DNA from: Microcaldota archaeon
Lineage (GTDB): Archaea > Micrarchaeota > Micrarchaeia > Micrarchaeales > Micrarchaeaceae
Assembly: GCA_028866775.1 (NCBI GenBank)
Contig: JAGWHK010000003.1
Span: 124,001 to 188,000, forward strand
Length of the DNA: 64,000 bases
Direction of reading: 5' to 3'
Shown: positions 23,122 to 31,869 of the stretch, in pieces
Position numbering within the stretch: the stretch's first letter is position 1
How the letters are laid out: each line of letters starts with the position of its first letter
Translations under genes and position numbers: made by a program
Notes under the pieces: generated by a model
The model's database searches: none
What the model saw: only the letters and a program-made list of their open reading frames with translations
What the model was told of the DNA's origin: nothing

Positions 23122-25554
23122 TTACATCTTAACTTCTATCGAGTAATCGCCCTTCTTCAGGTTTATCGCCTTTGCCTTGCATATCTGGGCGAGCTCCTCC
23201 TTTGAGGTATCGACTATCGTATAGTATTCTTCAGGAACCTTTATATTAATTGATGCCACCTCCTTGTTTAGGGCTACCCTGGCGTTGGCCTTCTGCTTCC
23301 TTATATCGGCTATTATGTTGTTGAGTATCATGCCCGCTGCCTCGGGATCGACCTCAATAGTTGCAGAGAAGAGAAGGCCGTTGACCGCGTATGATGGACC
23401 CTTCGGAATTTCGACCCATTTTGGCCAATCCCTCTTGAATATGCTGTCCTTTGCGAACATCGCGTTTATCTCCTCGCATACATGCGGCACGACAGGCGCG
23501 AGCATCCTGAGCGAGGCATCCATCACATGCATGAGCGTGAACGCAGCTGCGGCCCTGCTTGGCTGCATCTTCTCATCCTCAGAGTATATTCTGTGCTTGA
23601 CATCCTCTATGTAGAAGTCGGCGAACTCGTGCCAGTAGAAGTTGACCAGTTTCGTCATCGCCTCGTGGAGCATGTAGTTGTCGAACGCCTCTGTAGCCTC
23701 CCTGATTATTGAGTTGAGCCTGTTGAGTATCCACATGTCGAATATGTTGAGGTCCTTGTGCGGCTCCTTCTTGGGCGGCTTCCCCTTACCGATCGCAAGC
23801 TTGACGAAGTTGGCTGTGTTGAACAGCTTTGTCGTGAAGGATTTCGCGAAGTCCATGTCCTGGTAGGAGAATGGCCTGTCCTTTATGATCCCGCCGCTCA
23901 GCGCGACCCAGAGCCTTATGGAGTCTATGCTGTACTTCTTCATCACGTCAGTCGGATAGATGCTGTTGCCCCAACTCTTGTGCATCTCCCTGCCGTCCAT
24001 GGCGAGTATCATGCCGTGCGATATTATGCTTGCCCAAGGCTTCTGCGTGGTGAGAGCCCATGTCCTGTAGATCGTGTAGAACGCCCATGTCCTTATTATG
24101 TCTGTTCCCTGGATCCTGACCGCTGTCGGGAAGCCGCTCTCCATGAGCTTCTTGTTTGAGGGCCAGCCTGATATCGCAAGCGGCGTTATCGATGAGTCGA
24201 TCCAGCCGTCGAGCGTCTCCTTCGCCCCTGTTAGCGCCCACCCGCACTTTGGGCAGTTCTCGACAGGCGGCCTGTGCTTTGCCGGGTCGACCGGGAGCTT
24301 GGACTTGTCTGCGGCTACAATATCACCGCATTTCTCGCAGTACCAGAAAGGTATCGGAGTTCCGAATATCCTGTTTCGTGATATTGCCCAGTCCCACTCT
24401 ATGAAGTTGGCCCAATCGTCCAGCCTCTGCTTGGCGAATTCCGGAACCCACCTTATGGTCGTTGCGACTTCCTTTATCTTCTCTGAGTGCTCCTTGATCT
24501 TCATGAACCACTGTAGCGACTGTATAAGCTCGATCTTGTTGCCGCACCGATCATGGACCTTGACAGCGTGGCTTATTTTCTCCTGCTTCTTGAGGAGCTT
24601 CTTTTCCTTGAGCGCCTCAAGGATCTTTGCCTTGGCATCCTTGATCTTCAATCCGGTGAACGTGTCGGCGTTCTTGAGCTTCCCCGCCTCGTCGATCGCT
24701 TCGATCAGGTCGAGTTTGTGCTTGTAGTACAGCGCCACGTCGCGCTTGTCACCGAAGGTACAGACCATCTCGGCGCCTGTCCCAACCTCCTTGTCTACTA
24801 TACCATCTCCTATTATCGGAACCTCCCTGCCGAAGAGTGGTACCACCGCCTTGCCTCCGATCAACTTCGAGAATCTCTTGTCTGTTGGATTCACCGCAAG
24901 CGCCACGCATGCATGAAGCATCTCAGGCCTTGTCGTTGCGATCGTGATCTTCTGCTTCCTGGCGCCACTTATCTCGAAGTCGAGGTAGTTGAAGTCCGTC
25001 TCCTCCTGCCTTTCCTCAGCAACCTCCCTTGAGATTGGGGTCTCGCAGTAAACGCACCATTCTACAGGGTGAGCCCCCCTGTAAACAAATCCCTTCTCAA
25101 ACATCTCTATGACCGAAAGCTGCACCTTGGCCATGTAGTCATCAGAGGTGGTATAGTACTCGAACTTGTCGTCGAAAGTTGACCCGAGCTTCAGCATCTC
25201 GTCGCGCATCGTTGCTATGTTCTTTATGGACTCCTCGACGCACTTCTTGTAGAACTCGTCCCTTGGCAGGTGCTTGCCGTGCTTCTTTTCGACCGCGATC
25301 TCGGTAGGAAATCCGTGGGCGTCCCATCCCTGCGGGTAGAGGACGTTTAATCCGGCCATTCTCTTGTATCTTGCTATGGCATCGATGTAGCAGACCCAGA
25401 AGGTCTGTCCCATGTGGAGCGCGCCGTTTGTGAAGGGTGGTGGCGTGTCTATTATGTAGACCTTTTTCTTTGAGTCCTTTGGGTCGAACCTGAAGATTCC
25501 AGATTCTTTCCAGTGCCTGCGCCACTTATCCTCCACGCTGACATGATCGTACAT
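23122..25554 (-). CDS. valS: Valyl-tRNA synthetase
   Basis: 810 residues, class Ia synthetase. Supporting motifs: TPPPFTNGALHMGQ, YPQGWDAHGFPTE (typical of archaeal ValRS), editing-domain IATTRPEMLHACVALAVNP, zinc-type cysteines WYCEKCG and NCPKCG, and the anticodon-binding helical domain plus short C-terminus. Both signature motifs deviate: HIGH is HMGQ (H47-Q50) and KMSKS is EMHKS (E523-S527), though the catalytic second Lys is kept. IleRS and LeuRS are encoded separately here, so valine is the best assignment. It heads the operon with uS15 and eS1, from a TATA box 26 bases before its ATG. Confidence 0.88.
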   Translation of the reverse strand: MYDHVSVEDKWRRHWKESGIFRFDPKDSKKKVYIIDTPPPFTNGALHMGQTFWVCYIDAIARYKRMAGLNVLYPQGWDAHGFPTEIAVEKKHGKHLPRDEFYKKCVEESIKNIATMRDEMLKLGSTFDDKFEYYTTSDDYMAKVQLSVIEMFEKGFVYRGAHPVEWCVYCETPISREVAEERQEETDFNYLDFEISGARKQKITIATTRPEMLHACVALAVNPTDKRFSKLIGGKAVVPLFGREVPIIGDGIVDKEVGTGAEMVCTFGDKRDVALYYKHKLDLIEAIDEAGKLKNADTFTGLKIKDAKAKILEALKEKKLLKKQEKISHAVKVHDRCGNKIELIQSLQWFMKIKEHSEKIKEVATTIRWVPEFAKQRLDDWANFIEWDWAISRNRIFGTPIPFWYCEKCGDIVAADKSKLPVDPAKHRPPVENCPKCGWALTGAKETLDGWIDSSITPLAISGWPSNKKLMESGFPTAVRIQGTDIIRTWAFYTIYRTWALTTQKPWASIISHGMILAMDGREMHKSWGNSIYPTDVMKKYSIDSIRLWVALSGGIIKDRPFSYQDMDFAKSFTTKLFNTANFVKLAIGKGKPPKKEPHKDLNIFDMWILNRLNSIIREATEAFDNYMLHEAMTKLVNFYWHEFADFYIEDVKHRIYSEDEKMQPSRAAAAFTLMHVMDASLRMLAPVVPHVCEEINAMFAKDSIFKRDWPKWVEIPKGPSYAVNGLLFSATIEVDPEAAGMILNNIIADIRKQKANARVALNKEVASINIKVPEEYYTIVDTSKEELAQICKAKAINLKKGDYSIEVKM

Positions 25555-25573
25555 GCACGCCCACTAATCCTGT

Positions 25574-25584
25574 GTAAATAGGAA
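25574..25584 (-). promoter_or_regulatory. TATA-like element of valS
   Basis: Minus-strand CCTATTTACAC centred about 26 bases before ATG 25554; moderate match, but well placed. Confidence 0.45.
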
Positions 25585-25600
25585 AAATGAAAAAAATAGA
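25583..25600 (-). terminator. T-rich terminator after the TRAM gene
   Basis: Downstream of the TRAM stop the minus strand carries a run of seven Ts followed by five more (CTATTTTTTTCATTTTTCC). It overlaps the valS promoter region. Confidence 0.55.
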
Positions 25601-25614
25601 AGAGAAGCGCGCCA

Positions 25615-25923
25615 TCAGGCGACGACTTCCCCTATTGCGAACCTTGCCTTGACCTCTGTTATCCTTACCTTGAGCTTGTCCCCTTCCTTGGCGCCCTTTA
25701 TGAAGATAACAAATCCGTCCTTCTTGGCTATTCCGTCGCCTCTCGATGCCGTGGCCTCAACTGTGACCTCGACCTCGTCGCCGACCTTTACCGGCTTTGG
25801 CAGGAAATAGTTTGGGTTCATACCCATTCCGCCTCCTCTCCTTCCGCCTTCCCTTCTTTCACGGCCCTCGTAGCCGCCGCTCTGTCCTCCTTCCATATCG
25901 TTGTCCATTCTATCTGTTCTCAT
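25615..25923 (-). CDS. TRAM-domain RNA-binding protein
   Basis: About 102 residues. The C-terminal 60 form a single TRAM domain (VKVGDEVEVTVEATASRGDGIAKKDGFVIFI...KVRITEVKARFAIGEVV). Stand-alone TRAM proteins of archaea bind RNA and have been linked to RNA chaperone and cold-response roles. The N-terminus is a Gly/Arg-rich tail (GGYEGRERREGGRRGGG), like an RGG box, which should add nonspecific RNA binding. The start is ATG 25923, the first after the TATA box at 25972; ATGs at 25908 and 25896 are alternatives. Confidence 0.9.
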   Translation of the reverse strand: MRTDRMDNDMEGGQSGGYEGRERREGGRRGGGMGMNPNYFLPKPVKVGDEVEVTVEATASRGDGIAKKDGFVIFIKGAKEGDKLKVRITEVKARFAIGEVVA

Positions 25924-25971
25924 ACGTAGGATCAGCTTTCGCCTCACTCCGTATATTGGTAGAATTGCACC

Positions 25972-25988
25972 GGCTATATTTAAAAGCC
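25972..25988 (-). promoter_or_regulatory. TATA box of the TRAM gene
   Basis: Minus-strand GGCTTTTAAATATAGCC, itself a near palindrome. Transcription would start near 25955, giving a 5' leader of about 30 bases. Confidence 0.55.
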
Positions 25989-26006
25989 TTTCTGGCGGGG
26001 GCGGAC

Positions 26007-27605
26007 CTAGCATCCAGATGCGTAAGCCACGCCTGTGGCCCAGTAGGATCCGATGTTGATGGTATTTACAACAGAGTTAGCTGCAGTGTCTATCACGTTC
26101 AACTGGGTGCCTTCTGACATGTATGCGTATCTCCCATCAGGGGAGAGCGCAACCCCGTTTCCTACGATGTGGCAGGAGCCGCTGCAGGGTACTGATACCG
26201 CAATTGAATTTATGACCTGGTATGATGAGGTACTTATCACGTAAAGCTCCCCGTACCCCGATACGTAGAGCCTGCTTCCGTCGGGAGACAGGGCGTCGAT
26301 CGTGACGAGGATCGTTCCGAGCGGGATGTTCTTTATTATGTTGCCGGTGGAGGCGCTTATGACGTAAACCGAGGGGGAGGAGGCCTGGCCGTTCACCACA
26401 TATATGGAGTTGCCGTCTGGAGATACGGCAATCCCGTCTGGCGCTGAGATGCCGGAGGTGGTGTGTGTCACCGTGTTGCTTGTCGTGCTCACGAAGTAGA
26501 CCGCACCTGAGCCAGGCACATAAAGTGTCTTGCCGTTTGGCGAAAGCGCAGGGAAGCCGCCCAGCGAAGCGCCTATCTGTATGGTGTTTACCACATTGAG
26601 CGATAGGGTGTTCACCGCGCTAACCATTGTGCCGCTCAGTGCGTAAACCAACCCACCGTCTTGGGATACCACCGCGCCCGAAGCGCCCGTGCCACCGAGT
26701 GCGATGGAGTTAGGCAGCAGAACGTCGTTGGAGGTGCTTATGATGTTGAGGTAGCCTGGAGTCCCATACCCGTTGAAGCCCGATACGTAGAGGTACCTGC
26801 CGTCCGGTGATATCGCCGGGTAAAAGTACGCGTTAGGAACGGTTATGGTGTTGGCTATTGCATTTGTCGCGGGATTTATGTCTATCACCTTGTTGGTGTC
26901 TTGGGAGTCCGCAACGTAGACATGGTTGAACGGGTTCTGGCACAGTATGGTGCTCGTGGACGTTGACGTTGTTGATGTAGTAGAGGTCGAGGTTGTGGAA
27001 GACGAGGAACTCGTAGTTGCGATAGTTGAAGATGATGAGGTTAAGCTAGACGTGGTAGTCAGGATGGTCGTAGACGATGTTGACGGCAGCGCAACGTTGT
27101 GGGCACCCACCGTCCTGAAGCTTCCTGAGAAGTGGTATTTAGGCATGTTTGACAGGCAGCCTGCCTGGGCGGTAGGGCAATAACTGCCGCTCATGTTGAA
27201 TGTGCCGATGTAAGTCTGTGACAATACAGCGTTGTTGGGGAACGCAGCTATGCAATACAGCTCGCCCCCCTGCTGGACCGCGGTGGAGCCGCCCCTCACT
27301 CCTGTTGTCGTGCAGTAGCCGCTTGTGCTCTTTATTCCGCCAGCGACAGCGTTGAATGAGCTGATGTTCACTATTCCCTGGACCTGCGAGACCGCCAATA
27401 TCTCAAGGACCGTGACGCCGACAGCGTTGGTACCGTAGGCGATGTCGGCGCATTTCATGGTGCCATATATCGAGCATTCGGATGGTATGACCTGCGATGG
27501 GGCCTTTCCGAGTGTGATGAGAAGTGCGAGCGCGAGCACCACCAAGAGTATAATGAATCCGTAGGTGCTGATGAATTCGTTTGCCGCCTGGAGCCTTGAT
27601 CTCAT
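26007..27605 (-). CDS. Pilin-like N-terminus fused to a YVTN beta-propeller
   Basis: About 532 residues. The N-terminus (RSRLQAANEFISTYGFIILLVVLALALLI in two parts: a short basic head and a long hydrophobic helix) is a class III-like signal of a second type. Residues about 40-175 form a Cys-containing domain (SECSIYGTMKCADIAYG, STSGYCTTTG, GGELYCIAAF) shared with the protein at 35751-37274. A Ser/Thr-rich linker follows (about 180-226), likely O-glycosylated. The rest is a YVTN-type propeller, with repeats such as AISPDGRYLYVSG, ALSPNGKTLYVPG, AVSPDGNSIYVVN and ALSPDGSRLYVSG; about seven blades fit. Such propellers often mediate binding at cell surfaces. ATG 27605 is preferred to 27620 because of the TATA box spacing. 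Confidence 0.85.
   Translation of the reverse strand: MRSRLQAANEFISTYGFIILLVVLALALLITLGKAPSQVIPSECSIYGTMKCADIAYGTNAVGVTVLEILAVSQVQGIVNISSFNAVAGGIKSTSGYCTTTGVRGGSTAVQQGGELYCIAAFPNNAVLSQTYIGTFNMSGSYCPTAQAGCLSNMPKYHFSGSFRTVGAHNVALPSTSSTTILTTTSSLTSSSSTIATTSSSSSTTSTSTTSTTSTSTSTILCQNPFNHVYVADSQDTNKVIDINPATNAIANTITVPNAYFYPAISPDGRYLYVSGFNGYGTPGYLNIISTSNDVLLPNSIALGGTGASGAVVSQDGGLVYALSGTMVSAVNTLSLNVVNTIQIGASLGGFPALSPNGKTLYVPGSGAVYFVSTTSNTVTHTTSGISAPDGIAVSPDGNSIYVVNGQASSPSVYVISASTGNIIKNIPLGTILVTIDALSPDGSRLYVSGYGELYVISTSSYQVINSIAVSVPCSGSCHIVGNGVALSPDGRYAYMSEGTQLNVIDTAANSVVNTINIGSYWATGVAYASGC
26943..27086 (-). repeat. Ser/Thr-rich linker repeat
   Basis: In-frame run of serine and threonine codons (about 48 residues) between the pilin-like domain and the propeller. 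Simple trinucleotide repeats make it a candidate for length variation between strains. Confidence 0.7.
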
Positions 27606-27623
27606 GCTTCCCCTCCTCATCTT

Positions 27624-27636
27624 GCATATAAATAGT
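27624..27636 (-). promoter_or_regulatory. TATA box of the propeller surface protein gene
   Basis: Minus-strand ACTATTTATATGC, centred about 25 bases before ATG 27605, and only 10 bases before ATG 27620; it favours the shorter start. Confidence 0.65.
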
Positions 27637-28299
27637 TTACTGGATCTTTGTATAAAACTCGGCCAGCCCCCTTAGTAGGTACGTCGGGCCTGCACTCCTC
27701 AGTTTTTCATGGCTGTCGAATCCGTTGGACACCGCACAGGAATCAATGCCAGCCAGGTCGGCTGTGAGCACATCATCTATCATGTCCCCTATGTATAGCG
27801 TCCTCGATTTCTTGGCTCTTAGCCTTGATATCACCACGTTTAGACCCCTTGGGTCAGGCTTTATCGCGCCAATGTCTTTGGCACTGACGACAAGATTGAA
27901 CTTGTCCCTGATTCCCATCCTGCCCAGCTCCTTAGAAAGCCTGCCGCCGTTGCCGTTGGAGAGTATCGCGACTCTCTTGCCTTTTTTCCTGAGCAACGTT
28001 ATCAGGTCAACGGCGTTCCTGTGGAGGCGTGGCTTGTAGAACACCGCTGCCGCCTCGAATATTATTGCAAGGAACTCGTTCTTTGTCTGCTCGATCTCTA
28101 TCGCGCTCTTCAGGTTCTTCCTGTTGGCCTCGATCTCCTTGATCTTGGCGGTCCTGTTCCAGGTGTGGAGCCTCCTCTTTATCCACTCGTTCAGCCTGAG
28201 CAGGGAGTGCATCTCGCATAGCGTCCCGTCCCAATCGAAGATAAAGAGGTCGTACCTGTTGAGAGAGCTGTCTTTTTTCAAGGAATCGCCTATTCCCAC
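27637..28299 (-). CDS. HAD-superfamily phosphatase
   Basis: 220 residues. HAD motif I FIFDWDGTLCEM (nucleophile Asp and acid/base Asp), motif II ILSNGNGG, motif III Lys in GAIKPDPRGL and motif IV YIGDMIDDVLTADLAG are all present, with a helical cap between motifs I and II. The closest known type is phosphoglycolate phosphatase or a related small-metabolite phosphatase; substrate not predictable. It starts with GTG 28299 inside the last codons of leuS (10-base overlap), so the two are coupled. Confidence 0.9.
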   Translation of the reverse strand: MGIGDSLKKDSSLNRYDLFIFDWDGTLCEMHSLLRLNEWIKRRLHTWNRTAKIKEIEANRKNLKSAIEIEQTKNEFLAIIFEAAAVFYKPRLHRNAVDLITLLRKKGKRVAILSNGNGGRLSKELGRMGIRDKFNLVVSAKDIGAIKPDPRGLNVVISRLRAKKSRTLYIGDMIDDVLTADLAGIDSCAVSNGFDSHEKLRSAGPTYLLRGLAEFYTKIQ

Positions 28300-31163
28300 G
28301 TTATGTCTATCGCGGGCTTGCCCGGCATCGCCCTAGGGGCCCTGGGCGAGCTTGAATTGGACTCCATGACCGCGCTTACAGGGGCGCCGAGCTTCTCCGA
28401 GAGGTAGTCCTTGGAATCGTTGAAGCCCTGAACCACGTACTCGCACGGCAGCCTTGGGACCTCCACCAGGGCGCTTGCCCTCTTGGCGAACTGCGATAGG
28501 AACTTGGAAACCTTTTCCTTGTCCGCTCCCTTGAGCGAATCGGATGAGACTGCCTTGGCCATGTTCCTCTCCCTTGCAAGTCTGTTGTACGCCGCCGTTT
28601 TCCAGTCATCGGCGACTATGATCGTTATCTCTTTCACATTCTTTCCGGAGTTTGCCGGTATCTTTGAGGTCAGCTCTATTCCCTGCCTGACATCGGATAC
28701 GGTACTGTCTATCAGCGCCTCCGCCTGCTCGACGTCCGGGTTTATCATGCTGGCGTCGGGCTCGGGCCATGATTCCTTCACAACGAAGCTTGCTTTGCCG
28801 AGCTCGTGCCAGAACTCCTCTGCGACGTGGGGCATAATCGGGGATATCATCACGGTCAGTTTCTCAAGGAAGTCCCTGAGCACCATGCCGTTCGAGCCTC
28901 CTCTCTCAAGGTATCTCCTCAGCTCAGTCACTGAATTATAGTATATGTCTATGTATGCCTCCTTGAGCAGCATACCATCAAGGAGTTCTGTCGCCCTCTT
29001 TATCTTGGAGTTGAGCTTCGAGTAGAGCCAGAAGTCATTGTGGGAGAGCTCTGCGCTCTTCATCTCCGGAAGCGAGGTTATCAGCTTGTGGAGGAAGTCG
29101 TTCTTCGTGCGTATGCTCTTCACCTCATCAACCCTGAAGTCGGACTCGGAACCCAGCTCCGCTCCGACAACCTCTATGAACCTCAGGGGATCCACGCCGT
29201 GGTTCCTGATGCCTATCTTTATCGGTATGATGTTGCCGAGGCTCTTGCTCATCTTCTGGCCCTCGTAGTTGACAAGGCCGTTGGTGACTATCTGCTTTGG
29301 CCAAAACTTCCTGTCAAACAGCGCGACGTGGTTGAAGAGGTACATGACTAGATGGTTGTAGATTAGGTCGGAACCGGAATGCCTCGCCGTATCCGAGTAC
29401 CAATAGACGAAGGAGTCCCTGCACTTCTTCAGGGCGAGCTCGTCTATCCCTGTTGATTTTGACACGGAACCGGCGTCGCCCTTGCCGGAGAGCACGAAGT
29501 CGAAGAACTCTGGTTTAAGCTGCTCGGCCGACACCTTCGAGTCCCTTAGTATGTGAATATAGGTGTAGAGGCTCATGTAGATCGTGGAGTCGGAAAGCGA
29601 CTCGATTATGTGCGACTTGTTAAGGGGGAATGGGGTCCCCAATCCCTGGGCGCGCTCGGTCGCGCGCATGTCTATCCAGTCCATTACCTTTTCGAACGTG
29701 TTCATGGAACCTTCAGGGTGCATCCTCATAGATCTCATGTGTTTCCTCGTATCTTCCTTCCATTTCTTGTCGCCGTAGTTGATGAACCACTGGCCCTCGA
29801 CGGTCTTGACGACAACCCTTGTGCCGCACCTGCAAAACACGGGCTTGGGGTTTGTCAGCTCGTACATGTTGAAGCTGCTTCCGGAAGAGATCAGATCCGC
29901 GCTTATCAGTCCCCTCGCATCGGTTTCCTTCCTGCCGAGGTACTTTCCATATGCCATGACCCCCCATCTCGACTCCTCGCGGTATACGAGCTTTGTCGCG
30001 ACCTCCAGAACCTCATCGCTGATCTCGCCACCCTGCTTTAGCAGCTCCAGGTATGCCTCCACGCTGGCGGAATGGTCGGCCTTCCTTGCACGTTCTATCT
30101 CCTCGCCTGTGGGGGCCTTAGGGGGGTTGTTCGGCCTTTCGATTCTTATCACGCTGCGGCCTTGCGGAACCTGGATTCCGGAGCCCTTGAGCCTCTCAAG
30201 GGCGGCGTAGTCGAACGGCGCGTGGGCCGGCACAGACATAACTATCCCTGTTCCGACCTCTGCCTCAACGAAGAATCCCGGAAGTATCGGGAGCCTTTCC
30301 CCGTTCGAGGGGTTGATCACATTTTTCTTCAGCAGCCCTGAAGCCGATACTGGCCCTTCTACCTCGAGCTGCATCTGGTAGGCGAGCCTCGTTGCGGCGT
30401 CCTTTGACATGAAGTAGCTCTTGCCTCCGATCCTTGCCTTAACGTACTCCACCTTCTCCCCAACGAAGAGGTTGGTCACGCCATCTATCGTCTCTGGCCT
30501 GTAGGTTGTGCAGGGGAATATCGCATCCGTGTCGGCATCCTTGAATCCCACCGCTATCAGCTTCTCTATCTCAGGCTCCGCATCACCCCTGGTGTCGTGC
30601 TGGCCCACCGCGTTGCCCTCATTGGGGCACCAACCAACCGGATGGCTGCCCTGCTTGAGCAGCCCGGCGGCGTTGAGCCTTGCGAACTGCCACTCGACCA
30701 TCTTGGAGAAGATCGGCTCTATCGACCTGAACTTCCTCCTCCAGTCTATCCCAAGGCCTGACTGCTTGAATGCTTCCTCAGTTATCCCGATCATGTAGTC
30801 TACTATGAAGTAGATGTCCTCCATCTTCGCTATGTCGGAATCAGGAATCTCGAACTTGTGCAGCTCCTCGATAAGCTCCTTGTCCTTGTTGGTGATGCGT
30901 TTCGCTATCGCAAGTATCGGTGTCCCTGTCGCGTGGAACGCCATTGGAAAGAGGACGTTGTAGCCCCTGTGGCGCTTGTACCTCGCGTGGAAGTCGGTTG
31001 TGGCGTATGTCCTCAGATGCCCTATGTGCAGCGGGGTGTTGACATACGGGAATGGCACATTTATCAGTATGCCCTTCCGCTCATCAGGCTCTGATTCGTA
31101 AACCTTTGCTTCAACCCAGGCCTTCTGCCATTTGGGCTCTATCTCTGCGTAGTTCAGCGCCAT
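28290..31163 (-). CDS. leuS: Leucyl-tRNA synthetase
   Basis: 957 residues, archaeal type. HIGH motif at 46-49 (TPLHIGHLRTY), KMSKS in YEGQKMSKSLGN, and a long editing domain (TTYRPETIDGVTNLFV, LPGFFVEAEVGTGIVMSVPAHAPFD) with the conserved aspartate. The C-terminal domain of the archaeal enzyme is present. Charges tRNA-Leu and hydrolyses mis-acylated norvaline or isoleucine. ATG 31163 is close to a weak TATA-like run near 31180. Cotranscribed with the HAD phosphatase. Confidence 0.96.
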   Translation of the reverse strand: MALNYAEIEPKWQKAWVEAKVYESEPDERKGILINVPFPYVNTPLHIGHLRTYATTDFHARYKRHRGYNVLFPMAFHATGTPILAIAKRITNKDKELIEELHKFEIPDSDIAKMEDIYFIVDYMIGITEEAFKQSGLGIDWRRKFRSIEPIFSKMVEWQFARLNAAGLLKQGSHPVGWCPNEGNAVGQHDTRGDAEPEIEKLIAVGFKDADTDAIFPCTTYRPETIDGVTNLFVGEKVEYVKARIGGKSYFMSKDAATRLAYQMQLEVEGPVSASGLLKKNVINPSNGERLPILPGFFVEAEVGTGIVMSVPAHAPFDYAALERLKGSGIQVPQGRSVIRIERPNNPPKAPTGEEIERARKADHSASVEAYLELLKQGGEISDEVLEVATKLVYREESRWGVMAYGKYLGRKETDARGLISADLISSGSSFNMYELTNPKPVFCRCGTRVVVKTVEGQWFINYGDKKWKEDTRKHMRSMRMHPEGSMNTFEKVMDWIDMRATERAQGLGTPFPLNKSHIIESLSDSTIYMSLYTYIHILRDSKVSAEQLKPEFFDFVLSGKGDAGSVSKSTGIDELALKKCRDSFVYWYSDTARHSGSDLIYNHLVMYLFNHVALFDRKFWPKQIVTNGLVNYEGQKMSKSLGNIIPIKIGIRNHGVDPLRFIEVVGAELGSESDFRVDEVKSIRTKNDFLHKLITSLPEMKSAELSHNDFWLYSKLNSKIKRATELLDGMLLKEAYIDIYYNSVTELRRYLERGGSNGMVLRDFLEKLTVMISPIMPHVAEEFWHELGKASFVVKESWPEPDASMINPDVEQAEALIDSTVSDVRQGIELTSKIPANSGKNVKEITIIVADDWKTAAYNRLARERNMAKAVSSDSLKGADKEKVSKFLSQFAKRASALVEVPRLPCEYVVQGFNDSKDYLSEKLGAPVSAVMESNSSSPRAPRAMPGKPAIDITWE

Positions 31164-31240
31164 GAATAAGACCGTTCAAAAACAGTATGGGTTGGTAATC
31201 CTTTAATATGTTGTCTGTGTTAGTGATTTTGGGTGAGATT

Positions 31241-31858
31241 ATGACGAATTCCGAGGGGAACTACGCGGCGAAGCCGATGCCTGTGCCGTTTGATAAGGTT
31301 AGCTCTGTGATGGACAAGGAGACCTATGATTGGCACAGCACCAAGCACTATGCAGGATATGTTGCGAAGAGGAATGAGATTGAGAAAGAGCTAGGTTCTG
31401 TAGATAGGAGCAAGGCGAACGTAAACTACAGCGCGTTCAGGGCGCTAAAGCTCGAGGAGACCTGGAACGGCAACGGCCAGCTGCTCCACGAAGTATACTG
31501 GGACACCATGGGAGGGAATGGTAAACCCGACGACAAACTTGAGGTCGTAAAGAGGATAAAAGAGGACTTCGGGTCAATCGATGCATGGAAGGCCGACTTC
31601 ATCGCGACGGGCAAGTCGGGGAGAGGATGGGTCGTGTTCTCGCTGGACATCCTGACTGACGGGAAGACCAGGAACCTCATGTACGACGTGCACAACCAGG
31701 GAGGCATAGTGGGATCCATGCCGCTCATTGCCGCTGACGTTTTCGAGCATGCGTATTATCACAAGTTTGGCCCCGACAGGCCGGCATACCTGCAGGCACT
31801 TGTGGATAACATAGACTGGAATAAGGTGGAAGCGAGGTACAAGAAGGCCAAGAGATAG
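31241..31858 (+). CDS. sod: Iron/manganese superoxide dismutase
   Basis: About 205 residues. Removes superoxide. The four metal ligands of the Fe/Mn family are visible: His in DWHSTKHYAGYV, His in LLHEVYWD, and Asp and His in DVFEHAYYH. The active-site Gln lies in the C-terminal domain (VHNQGGIVGS), with Gly in place of Gln in the N-terminal position; that is the Mn-type or cambialistic pattern. The second-sphere Tyr of KHYAGYV is kept. ATG 31241 has GGTGAG just upstream, which is why I prefer it to an in-frame ATG at 31208. It begins a run of four plus-strand genes. Confidence 0.92.
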   Translation: MTNSEGNYAAKPMPVPFDKVSSVMDKETYDWHSTKHYAGYVAKRNEIEKELGSVDRSKANVNYSAFRALKLEETWNGNGQLLHEVYWDTMGGNGKPDDKLEVVKRIKEDFGSIDAWKADFIATGKSGRGWVVFSLDILTDGKTRNLMYDVHNQGGIVGSMPLIAADVFEHAYYHKFGPDRPAYLQALVDNIDWNKVEARYKKAKR

Positions 31859-31869
31859 GGATTGCTTTG

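Noticed and set aside
23122-25554. Reading the synthetase as a second IleRS because of its EMHKS motif
   Set aside because: YPQGWDAHGFPTE and the rest of the catalytic core fit archaeal ValRS, and a clear IleRS is encoded at 55810-58944.
26943-27086. CRISPR-like or tandem repeat array
   Set aside because: The repeats are irregular Ser/Thr codons within a coding frame, without spacers of constant length.
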